Source of the DNA: Microbacterium sp. RURRCA19A
GTDB taxonomy: Bacteria > Actinomycetota > Actinomycetes > Actinomycetales > Microbacteriaceae
Assembly (NCBI RefSeq): GCF_900156455.1
Contig: NZ_FTNQ01000001.1
Span: 1,178,001-1,242,000, forward strand
Direction: 5' to 3'
DNA: 64,000 nucleotides
The notes under the pieces were generated by a model. That model was not told the origin of the DNA. It searched no databases and saw nothing but the letters and a program-made list of their open reading frames with translations. The stretch's first letter is position 1, and the number at the start of each line of letters is the position of its first letter. The position numbers and the translations under genes are program-made. Below are positions 56,568-64,000 of this stretch, piece after piece.

Positions 56568-58448
56568 ATGTCTCTGTCCGCTCCCGCCCGCGGCCGCCGC
56601 GGACGTCGCACGCCCGACGGACCCCGCGCGTCGTTCCGCCAGCTGCTGCCGTTCCTGCTCGAACACAAAGGCACGCTCGTCGTGGTGGCAGTGCTGAGCG
56701 TGCTCGGTGCCGGCGCGACGCTGGTCCAGCCGCTCCTCGTCGGCCAGGTCATCTCCCGCGTGCAGGAGTCGGTTCCCCTCGGCGCCCTCGTGTGGCTGCT
56801 CATCGGGTTCGTCGTGCTGTCGTCGCTCATCTCCGGCTACCAGCACTATCTGCTGCAGCGCACCGGAACCGCGGTCGTGTACTCGTCGCGACGGCGTCTC
56901 ATCGCGCGCATCCTGCGTCTGCCGATCAGCGAGTTCGACGCCCGGCGCACGGGCGACCTCGTCTCGCGGGTCGGTACCGACACGACTCTGCTGTACGCGG
57001 TCCTCACGCAGGGACTCGCGGATGCCATGGGCAACGCGCTCATCCTCGTCGGCGCGATCGTGGCGATGGCGTTCATCGACCCGCTGCTGCTCGGGCTCAT
57101 TGTGCTCGTGCTCGGCGTCTCGATCGGAACGGTGGCGGTCCTGAGCCTGCGTATCCGCGCGGCGTCCGCCGCGCAGCAGGAGAAGGTGGGCGAGCTGGCC
57201 TCGGGGGTCGAGCGCGCCGTCGGCTCGATCCGCACCATCCGCGCGTCGGGGGCGACCGAGCGCGAGGTCGAGACGGTCAGTGCGACCGCCACGGAGGCCT
57301 ATCACGCGGGCGTGCGCATCGCGAAGGTGTCGGCGCTCATCGTCCCCGTGGCCGGGATCGCGCTGCAGGTGTCGCTCCTGGTCGTGCTCGGCGTGGGCGG
57401 GTTCCGTGTGGCATCGGGAGCCATCGACGTCGCTTCCCTCGTCACGTTCGTCATCTTCCTCTTCCTGCTCGTCCAGCCCCTGGCTTCGGCGATCGGCGCC
57501 ATCATGTCGGTCAACCAGGCGCTCGGCGCCCTCGGGCGCATCCAGGAGGTGCTCGACCTCCCGGAGGAGAGCGCGGGAGACCGCCCCGGCACGGCGACCC
57601 CCGAACCGGATGCCGCGGCCATCGAGTTCCGCGACGTGCGCTTCCGCTACCCCGACCACGTCGTCAAGGCGCGCGAGGCCGCGGCGGAGGAGGCTCGGTC
57701 GGTGCTCGCCCAGGCACACCTCGACCGCGCCGCCGACGAGGCCGAGGCCGAAGCGGACGAGACCGCGCGCGACGTGCTGCGCGGTGTGTCGTTCACCGTC
57801 CCCCGCGGCGCGCGGGTCGCGCTGGTCGGCCCCTCCGGCGCGGGCAAGAGCACGGTGCTCTCGCTCATCGAGCGGTTCTACGACCCCACCGGCGGGGCGA
57901 TCCTCGTCGACGGCGTCGATGCGCGCGATCTGTCCCGCGACGACCTGCGCGCCCGCTTCGGATACGTCGAGCAGGACGCCCCCACCCTGGCCGGCACGAT
58001 CGCCGACAATCTGCGGCTCGCCTCCCCCGAGGCATCCGACGCCGACTGCGAGCGCGTGCTGCGGGCGGTGAACCTGGGCGACGTGCTCGAGCGGAGTGCG
58101 CTCGGCGTGGATGCGCCGGTCGGCGAAGACGGGGTGATGCTCTCGGGCGGCGAGCGTCAGCGACTCGCGATCGCCCGGGCGCTGCTGGCCGCTCCCCCGG
58201 TGCTGCTGCTCGACGAGTCGACCTCGTCGCTGGACGGGGTCAACGAGCAGCGCATGCGGGAGGCGATCGACGCGGTCGCCACCGGGCGGACGCTGCTGGT
58301 CATCGCGCATCGCCTCTCGACCGTCGTCGACAGCGACGTGATCGTGGTGCTCGAGCACGGCCGCGTCGTCGGCCAGGGGACGCACAGCGAGCTCGTGGCA
58401 TCCGTCCCGCTCTACCGCGACCTGGCGAAGCACCAGCTGCTGGTGTGA
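56568..58448 (+). CDS. ABC exporter, fused membrane and ATPase domains
   Basis: A 626-residue half-transporter. About six membrane segments lie in residues 25-310, then the ATPase domain with GPSGAGKST (Walker A), LSGGERQRLAIARALL (signature), VLLLDESTSSLD (Walker B) and a switch His in VIAHRLST. Between membrane and ATPase parts there is a charged insertion (DHVVKAREAAAEEARSVL to ADETARD) within the first strand pair of the ATPase, longer than usual. ATG 56568 was used; GTG 56562 is possible. The substrate is unknown. Confidence 0.92.
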   Translation: MSLSAPARGRRGRRTPDGPRASFRQLLPFLLEHKGTLVVVAVLSVLGAGATLVQPLLVGQVISRVQESVPLGALVWLLIGFVVLSSLISGYQHYLLQRTGTAVVYSSRRRLIARILRLPISEFDARRTGDLVSRVGTDTTLLYAVLTQGLADAMGNALILVGAIVAMAFIDPLLLGLIVLVLGVSIGTVAVLSLRIRAASAAQQEKVGELASGVERAVGSIRTIRASGATEREVETVSATATEAYHAGVRIAKVSALIVPVAGIALQVSLLVVLGVGGFRVASGAIDVASLVTFVIFLFLLVQPLASAIGAIMSVNQALGALGRIQEVLDLPEESAGDRPGTATPEPDAAAIEFRDVRFRYPDHVVKAREAAAEEARSVLAQAHLDRAADEAEAEADETARDVLRGVSFTVPRGARVALVGPSGAGKSTVLSLIERFYDPTGGAILVDGVDARDLSRDDLRARFGYVEQDAPTLAGTIADNLRLASPEASDADCERVLRAVNLGDVLERSALGVDAPVGEDGVMLSGGERQRLAIARALLAAPPVLLLDESTSSLDGVNEQRMREAIDAVATGRTLLVIAHRLSTVVDSDVIVVLEHGRVVGQGTHSELVASVPLYRDLAKHQLLV

Positions 58449-58596
58449 GGCACGGCGCCTCGTGGCGCCGGGGGCGTGGGCGTCGCTGCGCGGCACCGCG
58501 CGTCGGCGCCGCAGCCGCGGCAGCGCACGGTCGCGCCGGGGATCAGCCGCGGCCGGGGCAGCGCACGGTCGCGGCGCACGGTCGCGCCGGGGTCCT

Positions 58597-58663
58597 CGAT
58601 AAACGCGATCCGCGCCGAGAAACGGGTTGCGCCGTCGTTTCTGGCGGTCGATCGCGTTTATCG
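58597..58663 (+). repeat. 67-bp hairpin element, copy D
   Basis: Left end CGATAAACGCGATC, right end GATCGCGTTTATCG (exact 14-bp outer arms), inner arms GAGAAACG and CGTTTCT. It is the most symmetrical copy; the middle reads GGTTGCGCCGT and differs from the others. Confidence 0.92.
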
Positions 58664-58718
58664 GTGCAGGCCCGCACAGGACAGCACCGCGTTCAACGAG
58701 GCCCCGCGCGCACGCGAC

Positions 58719-58756
58719 GACGCCCCTCCCGCGCGCCAAGAGCAGGGAGGGGCGTC
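58719..58756 (-). terminator. Hairpin downstream of pckG, distal
   Basis: GACGCCCCTCCC (58719-58730) pairs exactly with GGGAGGGGCGTC (58745-58756). Confidence 0.65.
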
Positions 58757-58765
58757 GAGTTCGCG

Positions 58766-58796
58766 CCCGCCCCGCGCCGCAGGGCGACGGGGCGGG
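58766..58796 (-). terminator. Hairpin downstream of pckG, proximal
   Basis: CCCGCCCCG (58766-58774) pairs with CGGGGCGGG (58788-58796), 13 bp from the pckG stop. It forms a double terminator with the distal hairpin. Confidence 0.6.
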
Positions 58797-58809
58797 CGGG
58801 TCTGTGCGG

Positions 58810-60696
58810 CTACGCGCGCTGCAGGCGGTAGCGGAGGGCGGCCAACTCGGCCCGGAGGGCGGCCGGGAGGCGGCTGCCGAACGTGTCGAAGAACTCCTCG
58901 GTGAGGTCGGCCTCGGCCAGCCACGACTGCGCGTCGATGGCGAAGAGCTCGGCGAGGTCGGCCTCGGGAAGGTCGAGACCCGACAGGTCGAGATCGTCGG
59001 CGTAGGGCAGGCGTCCGATGGGGCTGTCCACCGCGTCGACCTGACCGTCGACACGACGGATGATCCAGTCGATCACCCGGGCGTTGTCACCGAACCCGGG
59101 CCACAGGAACCGGCCGTCGTCGCCCTTGCGGAACCAGTTGACCTGGAAGATGCGCGGCGCGCGGTCGAAGCGGAGCTTTTCACCGACCTTCAGCCAGTGG
59201 CCGAAGTAGTCGCCCATGTTGTATCCGCAGAAGGGCAGCATCGCGAACGGGTCGCGGCGCAGCTCGCCGACGGTGCCCTCCTGGGCGGCGGTCTTCTCGC
59301 TCGACACCGTCGAACCGAGGAAGACGCCGTGCGACCAGTCCGTGGCCTCGAGCACCAGCGGGACGTTCGTGGCGCGACGTCCGCCGAACAGGATGACATC
59401 CAGCGGGACGCCCTCGGGGGTCTCCCAGTCCGGTGCGATCTGCGGGCACTGGGCGGCCGCGACGGTGAAGCGCGAGTTCGGGTGCGCGGCGGGGCGGCCC
59501 GACGCCGGCGTCCAGTCCTTGCCCTCCCAGTCGATGAGCTGCGGCGGAGCCTCGTCGGTCAGGCCCTCCCACCAGACGTCGCCGTCCGGGCGGAGCGCCA
59601 CGTTGGTGAAGATCGTGTTGCCCCACAGCGTCTCGACCGCGGTCACGTTCGTCGACTCGCCGGTGCCCGGGGCGACGCCGAAGAAGCCGGCTTCGGGGTT
59701 GATGGCCCACAGGCGCCCGTCCTCACCCGGACGGATCCAGGTGATGTCGTCGCCGAGGGTCTCGACGCGCCAGCCGGGGATCGTGGGGCGCAGCATCGCG
59801 AGGTTGGTCTTGCCGCACGCCGAGGGGAACGCGGCGGCGACGTGGTACGCCTTGCCCTGCGGGTCGATGACGCGGATGAGCAGCATGTGCTCGGCGAGCC
59901 AGCCCTCGTCGCGGCCGATGACCGAGGCGATGCGCAGCGCGAAGCACTTCTTCGCCAGGATCGCGTTGCCGCCGTAGCCCGAGCCGAACGACCACACTTC
60001 GAGCGTGTCGGGGAAGTGCACGATGTACTTCTCGTCGTTGCAGGGCCACGCGACGTCCGCCTCGCCCGGCGCCAGGGGCGCACCGACGGAGTGCACGGTC
60101 TTGACCCACGGCGCACCCGCGGCGATCTGCTCGAGGACCGCGGTGCCGACGCGCGTCATGATGCCGATGGATGCCACGGCGTACGCGCTGTCGGTGATCT
60201 GCACGCCGATGTGGCTGAGCGGACCGCCGACGGTTCCCATCGAGAAGGGGACGACGTACATGGTGCGTCCGCGCATCGACCCCTCGAAGACGCCGTTCAG
60301 CGTCTCGCGGATCTCGGCCGGGGCGATCCAGTTGTTGGTGGGACCGGCATCCTCTTCGCTCTCGGACGCGATGTAGGTCCGGGACTCGAGCCGCGCGACG
60401 TCGCTCGGGTGCGAACGCGCCAGGTACGACCCGGGACGCCATTCGGGGTTGAGCTTGATGAGCTTGCCCTCGTCGACCATCTCGCGCAGCAGTGCGTCGT
60501 TCTCGGCCGCGGAGCCGTCGACCCAGTGGATGCGGTCGGGCTGGGTGAGAGCGGCGACCTGGTCGACCCAGGCGGTGAGGGCGGCGAGTCCGGGGCCCTC
60601 GACCGAGGGACGGATGCCGCGGCCCGCCTGGGGCTGTCGGACGGCGGGGGCGGTGCGACCGGAGGGGCGTCCGGCGAAGATGTCGGCGAGTGCCAT
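58810..60696 (-). CDS. pckG: Phosphoenolpyruvate carboxykinase (GTP)
   Basis: A 628-residue enzyme that turns oxaloacetate and GTP into PEP, CO2 and GDP, the entry to gluconeogenesis. [71 protein letters not shown] (P-loop with the reactive Cys) and [22 protein letters not shown] are all canonical. ATG 60696 follows GAGGAGATC. The 119-bp gap to the divergent RamB-like gene probably holds the control region for both. Confidence 0.97.
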   Translation of the reverse strand: MALADIFAGRPSGRTAPAVRQPQAGRGIRPSVEGPGLAALTAWVDQVAALTQPDRIHWVDGSAAENDALLREMVDEGKLIKLNPEWRPGSYLARSHPSDVARLESRTYIASESEEDAGPTNNWIAPAEIRETLNGVFEGSMRGRTMYVVPFSMGTVGGPLSHIGVQITDSAYAVASIGIMTRVGTAVLEQIAAGAPWVKTVHSVGAPLAPGEADVAWPCNDEKYIVHFPDTLEVWSFGSGYGGNAILAKKCFALRIASVIGRDEGWLAEHMLLIRVIDPQGKAYHVAAAFPSACGKTNLAMLRPTIPGWRVETLGDDITWIRPGEDGRLWAINPEAGFFGVAPGTGESTNVTAVETLWGNTIFTNVALRPDGDVWWEGLTDEAPPQLIDWEGKDWTPASGRPAAHPNSRFTVAAAQCPQIAPDWETPEGVPLDVILFGGRRATNVPLVLEATDWSHGVFLGSTVSSEKTAAQEGTVGELRRDPFAMLPFCGYNMGDYFGHWLKVGEKLRFDRAPRIFQVNWFRKGDDGRFLWPGFGDNARVIDWIIRRVDGQVDAVDSPIGRLPYADDLDLSGLDLPEADLAELFAIDAQSWLAEADLTEEFFDTFGSRLPAALRAELAALRYRLQRA

Positions 60697-60815
60697 GGGT
60701 CGATCTCCTCGATTGAGAGCGAATTCGGTGGTCTTCCTCCACTGTGCGACCCTGGAGCCCGACTTTCGAGCGAATATCGCCACAAGAACTGCACTTCTTT
60801 CGCTATCGTCAAGGA

Positions 60816-62255
60816 ATGGCCTCGTCGCTCGAACTGACCACGCTCGGACACCGCATCCGACACCACCGCCTCGCCCGCGGATACACCCTCGACGAGCTGG
60901 GGGCGCTGGTCGGGGTGGCGGGGAGCCAGCTGAGCCTCATCGAGAACGGCAAGCGCGAACCGAAGCTGTCGCTCCTGCAGGAGATCGCGCGCGCGACCGA
61001 GACCGAGGTCACCGAGCTCCTCTCGACCGAGCCGCCGAACCGTCGAGCGGCACTCGAGATCGAGCTGGAGCGCGCGCAGTCGAGCCCGTTCTTCCGGCAG
61101 CTCGGCATCCCCGCCATCAAAGTGAGCAAGGGCACGAGCGACGAGACGATCGAGGCCGTGCTGGGCCTGCACCGCGAACTGCAACGTCGTGAGCGCGAGA
61201 CGATCGCGAGTCCGGAGGAGGCCCGTCGCGCCAACACCGAGCTCCGTCTGCGCATGCGCGCGCTCGACAACCACCTCCCCGACATCGAGAAGCTCGCCGA
61301 AAAGCAGCTCAAGGCCGCCGGCCACACCTCGGGCGCGCTCACCCACCGCACCGTGAGCATCATGGCCGAGCAGCTCGGGTTCGAGCTCATCTACGTCGCC
61401 GATCTCCCCCACTCCGCGCGGTCGGTCACCGACCTCGAGAACGGACGCATCTACCTGCCGCCGGCATCCATCCCCGGCGGACACGGGCTGCGTTCGATGG
61501 CGCTGCAGGCGATGGCCCACCGCCTGCTCGGGCACCGCCCGCCGACCGACTACGCCGACTTCCTGCAGCAGCGGCTCGAGATCAACTACTACGCCGCCTG
61601 CTGCCTGATGCCGGAGACCAGCTCCGTCGCGTTCCTCGCGCAGGCGAAGAAGGACCGCAACCTCGCCGTCGAGGACTTCCGCGACGCGTTCGGTGTGACG
61701 CACGAAGCCGCCGCGATGCGCATGACGAACCTGATGACCGTGCATCTCGGCATCCGTCAGCATTTCCTCCGGGTCGACGGCGACGGGGCGATCTCACGCG
61801 TCTACGAGAACGACGGGCTGCCGCTGCCGACCGACGTCACGGGCTCGGTCGAAGGACAGATCGTGTGCAAGAAGTTCTCGGCCCGCGCCGCGTTCGCCGA
61901 GCACAACCGCACCACCGAGCACTACCAGTACACCGACACCCCCGCCGGCACGTTCTGGTGCTCCACCCAGACCGGGACGACCTCGGACGGCGACTTCTCC
62001 ATCACCGTCGGCGTGCCCTTCGACGACGCCCGGTGGTTCCGCGGGCGTGAGACCACGACCCGCGGCGTCTCACGCTGCCCCGACGAGTCGTGCTGCCGCC
62101 GCCCCGACTCCGAGGCCGCAGAGCGCTGGTCGGGCAAGGCGTGGCCGAGTGCGCGCGTGCACCGGCACATGTTCTCGCCGCTCCCCCGCGGCATGTTCCC
62201 CGGCGTCGACGACGCCGAGGTCTTCGCGTTCCTGGATCGTCACGCCGGCGACTGA
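60816..62255 (+). CDS. RamB-like XRE-family regulator with short-chain fatty-acid domain
   Basis: A 479-residue regulator. The N-terminal helix-turn-helix ([40 protein letters not shown]) is XRE-type. The middle has the IrrE-like/ScfRs block, including [22 protein letters not shown], and the C-terminus has a Cys cluster near [10 protein letters not shown]. This layout fits RamB, which represses acetate and glyoxylate genes in corynebacteria and mycobacteria. ATG 60816 is 6 nt after TATCGT (60804-60809). The divergent pckG suggests a role in gluconeogenic control; no clear RamB site was found between them. Confidence 0.88.
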   Translation: MASSLELTTLGHRIRHHRLARGYTLDELGALVGVAGSQLSLIENGKREPKLSLLQEIARATETEVTELLSTEPPNRRAALEIELERAQSSPFFRQLGIPAIKVSKGTSDETIEAVLGLHRELQRRERETIASPEEARRANTELRLRMRALDNHLPDIEKLAEKQLKAAGHTSGALTHRTVSIMAEQLGFELIYVADLPHSARSVTDLENGRIYLPPASIPGGHGLRSMALQAMAHRLLGHRPPTDYADFLQQRLEINYYAACCLMPETSSVAFLAQAKKDRNLAVEDFRDAFGVTHEAAAMRMTNLMTVHLGIRQHFLRVDGDGAISRVYENDGLPLPTDVTGSVEGQIVCKKFSARAAFAEHNRTTEHYQYTDTPAGTFWCSTQTGTTSDGDFSITVGVPFDDARWFRGRETTTRGVSRCPDESCCRRPDSEAAERWSGKAWPSARVHRHMFSPLPRGMFPGVDDAEVFAFLDRHAGD

Positions 62256-62297
62256 GGCGGAGTCCGCGCGCGTGCGGCACGCGGTACAGGGACGGCG

Positions 62298-62341
62298 GAT
62301 GCCACGGCCCGGGGCTCCGAGGAGCGGCGGGCCGTGGCATC
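62298..62341. terminator. Bidirectional hairpin between ramB-like and dehydrogenase genes
   Basis: GGATGCCACGGCCCG and CGGGCCGTGGCATCC form a 15-bp perfect stem between two converging genes. It again has inverted GGATGCC copies. It can serve both strands. Confidence 0.75.
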
Positions 62342-62348
62342 CGGTGTC

Positions 62349-63821
62349 TCAGGCGTAGGGGTTCGCCGTGAGCGTGTACTTCGTCTGCAGGTACTCGTGG
62401 ATGCCCTCGTCGCCGCCCTCACGGCCGAGACCGGACTGCTTCCACCCGCCGAACGGAGCCGCCGCGTTGGAGACGACACCGACGTTGAGGCCCATCATCC
62501 CGGTCTCGAGGCGCTCGATCATGCGCTGGCCGCGCGAGAGCGACTCCGTGAAGACGTAGGACACGAGACCGTACTCGGTGTCGTTGGCGATGCGCACGGC
62601 GTCGTCCTCGGTGTCGAAGGGGACGATCGCGAGCACCGGTCCGAAGATCTCCTCGCGGAGGATGTCGCTGCCCGGCTGCACGTCCGACACGACGGTGGGC
62701 TCGAAGAACGTGCCGGGGCCCTCGACGGGCGAACCGCCGGTGGTGACGGTCGCGCCGCGCTCGACGGCATCCCCTACCAGGGTCTTCGCCTTGTCGACGG
62801 CGCGGTCGTCGATCAGGGGTCCGATCTGCACGCCGTCCTCGGTGCCGCGGCCGATCTTCATGGCCTGCACACGCTCGGTGACGCGGCGCGTGAACTCCTC
62901 GACGACGCTGCGCTGCACGATGAAACGGTTGGCGGCGGTGCACGCCTGCCCGATGTTGCGGAACTTCGCGAGCATCGCGCCGTCGACCGCCTTGTCGAGG
63001 TCGGCGTCCTCGAACACGACGAACGGGGCGTTGCCGCCGAGCTCCATCGAGGTGCGCAGCACCCCGGGGGCCGCCTGCTGCAGCAGCTTCACACCGACCG
63101 GGGTGGACCCGGTGAACGAGAGCTTGCGCAGCCGCGGGTCGGAGATGATGCGCTCCGAGACCGGACCGGTGTTCGTGGTGGTCACGACGTTCACGACACC
63201 CGCGGGGACGCCCGCGTCCTGCAGGATCTGGGCGAAGAACAGCGTCGTCAGCGGCGTGAGCGTCGCGGGCTTGATGACCACGGTGCAGCCGGCGGCGAGC
63301 GCGGGCGCGATCTTGCGGGTCGCCATCGCGAGCGGGAAGTTCCACGGCGTGATCAGGTAGCACGGGCCGACCGGGTGCTGCGTGACGATCATGCGACCGG
63401 TGCCCTCGGGGTTCGCGCCGTAGCGGCCCTGGGTGTGGGCGGTGACCTCGCTGAACCAGCGCAGGAACTCGCCGCCGTACGCGACCTCGCCGCGCGCCTC
63501 GGCCAGGGGCTTACCCATCTCGAGGGTCATCAGCAGCGCGATGTCCTCCTTGCGCTCCTGCAGGAGGTCGAACGCGCGGCGGAGGATCTCGGCACGCTCG
63601 CGGTCGGGCGTCGCCGCCCACGACGGGAACGCCTCGGCAGCGGCATCCATCGCCGCTACGCCGTCCTCGACCGTCGCGTCGGCGATCTCGTGGATGACCG
63701 CTCCGGTGGCGGGGTCGTTCACGGCGACGGTCTTGCCGCCCGTCGCCGCGCGCCACTCACCGTTGATCAGCAGGCCGGTGGGCACGGATGCCAGCAGCTC
63801 GCTCTCGCGCGGGTCGGTCAT
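62349..63821 (-). CDS. NAD(P)-dependent succinate-semialdehyde dehydrogenase
   Basis: A 490-residue aldehyde dehydrogenase. ITPWNFPLAMATRKIAPALAAGC lines the cofactor site, MELGGNAPFVVFEDADLD holds the general-base Glu, GQACTAANRF the catalytic Cys and EEIFGPVLAIVPF the later conserved block. MTLEMGKPLAEARGEVAYG and FGGWKQSGLGREGGDEGIHEYLQTKY are typical of the SSADH/GabD branch. ATG 63821 follows AGGAGGACCC. No gabT or GABA gene is in view, so the physiological aldehyde is inferred only from family resemblance. Confidence 0.9.
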   Translation of the reverse strand: MTDPRESELLASVPTGLLINGEWRAATGGKTVAVNDPATGAVIHEIADATVEDGVAAMDAAAEAFPSWAATPDRERAEILRRAFDLLQERKEDIALLMTLEMGKPLAEARGEVAYGGEFLRWFSEVTAHTQGRYGANPEGTGRMIVTQHPVGPCYLITPWNFPLAMATRKIAPALAAGCTVVIKPATLTPLTTLFFAQILQDAGVPAGVVNVVTTTNTGPVSERIISDPRLRKLSFTGSTPVGVKLLQQAAPGVLRTSMELGGNAPFVVFEDADLDKAVDGAMLAKFRNIGQACTAANRFIVQRSVVEEFTRRVTERVQAMKIGRGTEDGVQIGPLIDDRAVDKAKTLVGDAVERGATVTTGGSPVEGPGTFFEPTVVSDVQPGSDILREEIFGPVLAIVPFDTEDDAVRIANDTEYGLVSYVFTESLSRGQRMIERLETGMMGLNVGVVSNAAAPFGGWKQSGLGREGGDEGIHEYLQTKYTLTANPYA

Positions 63822-63962
63822 GGGTCCTCCTGTGTCGATGCGGGGCGTTCCCGCTCATTCTGGTCAGCGCGGGGCTCCGCGCCGATATACGTGCTGTACA
63901 AAGCGAGCCGTGGCGTCGCCGCCGTGGAGGGGTTGGCCGGGGCGGCCGCATCCGCGGCCCGG

Positions 63963-64000
63963 CGATAAACGCGATCTACGGCGGGAAACGTGACGACGTC
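63963..64000 (+). repeat. 67-bp hairpin element, copy E, cut by the window edge
   Basis: The left end CGATAAACGCGATCTACGG and the inner arm GGGAAACG are visible, followed by TGACGACG; the right half lies outside. It is placed about 140 bp upstream of the dehydrogenase start. Confidence 0.85.

Larger units (their letters stand above)
58449..58809. other. 361-bp non-coding gap with repeats and hairpins
   Basis: The gap lies between the convergent ABC exporter and pckG genes. It holds a degenerate repeat containing GCGCACGGTCGCG (near 58523, 58561 and 58575), hairpin copy D and two terminator-like hairpins. No credible gene is visible. Confidence 0.8.

Noticed and set aside
55338..58448. A 1036-codon open frame covering the transporter and the ABC exporter
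   Set aside because: The first 410 codons are an out-of-frame, Arg-rich reading of the MHS transporter; the real exporter starts at 56568.
60697..60815. A specific RamB operator in the pckG-ramB gap
   Set aside because: No close match to the corynebacterial consensus; only short inverted words were found.

Overview
The window is a chromosomal segment of a very GC-rich actinobacterium, most like a Microbacterium or close Microbacteriaceae relative. The grounds are the GC-saturated third codon positions, frequent GTG starts, TANNNT -10 boxes set just before start codons, an AccA3/AccD/AccE-type acyl-CoA carboxylase, an LpdA-type quinone reductase, a RamB-like regulator, GTP-dependent PEP carboxykinase and a mannitol PTS. 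I saw no rRNA, tRNA, transposase, prophage or CRISPR array. Most of the sequence is ordinary core metabolism; the unusual material is almost all in intergenic repeats.

Layout. 1-4.3 kb (minus): cut-off secreted protein, lipoprotein, two glycosyltransferases and an LCP-family cell-wall enzyme. 4.3-6 kb: purE and purK. 6.2-9.6 kb: PH-domain membrane protein, birA, and divergently accD plus a small epsilon subunit. 9.8-12.8 kb (minus): LuxR-type response regulator, histidine kinase and a membrane paralogue without an ATPase domain. 12.8-16.6 kb: RNA methyltransferase, maf, and the biotinylated carboxylase subunit. 17.2-21.2 kb: LpdA-like reductase, purine nucleoside phosphorylase and a phosphosugar mutase. 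21.3-22.5 kb: an AbiEi/nuclease-like gene between two identical 38-bp repeats. 22.5-30.3 kb: complete mannitol PTS locus with its own EI and HPr. 31.1-32.3 kb: a second AbiEi/DUF559-like gene bracketed by hairpin repeats. 32.4-40.7 kb (minus): nucleoside ABC importer followed by cdd, deoA and add. 40.9-45.8 kb: mannose-1-phosphate guanylyltransferase and, divergently, sdhCDAB. 45.9-50.7 kb: BrkB-like membrane protein, exonuclease III, trpS, a GNAT and an Fpg/Nei glycosylase. 50.7-54.4 kb: FMN riboswitch and ribD-ribE-ribAB-ribH. 54.4-58.4 kb: small membrane protein, MHS-type transporter and ABC exporter. 58.8-62.3 kb: pckG divergent from a ramB-like regulator. 62.3-63.8 kb: a succinate-semialdehyde-type dehydrogenase.

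How genes work together. BirA is expected to biotinylate the BCCP domain of AccA3, which works with AccD and AccE. The nucleoside operon imports nucleosides and degrades them with Cdd, DeoA and Add; PunA and the phosphosugar mutase continue the same route. The mannitol locus carries every soluble and membrane PTS component needed for mannitol uptake. PckG and the RamB-like protein are divergent and may control gluconeogenic flux.

Most interesting. At least four families of intergenic hairpin elements occur here: a 67-bp family with four full copies and one cut copy, a 38-bp family, a family with AAACTCCTGA arms, and a 58-bp hairpin. Two of these families bracket the only two AbiEi/DUF559-like genes in the window. 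The heptamer GGATGCC is strongly over-represented on both strands and appears in inverted pairs in several terminator-like hairpins, in the manner of DNA-uptake sequences elsewhere. About twenty genes carry a -10-like box exactly 6-7 nt before the start codon, indicating leaderless transcription.
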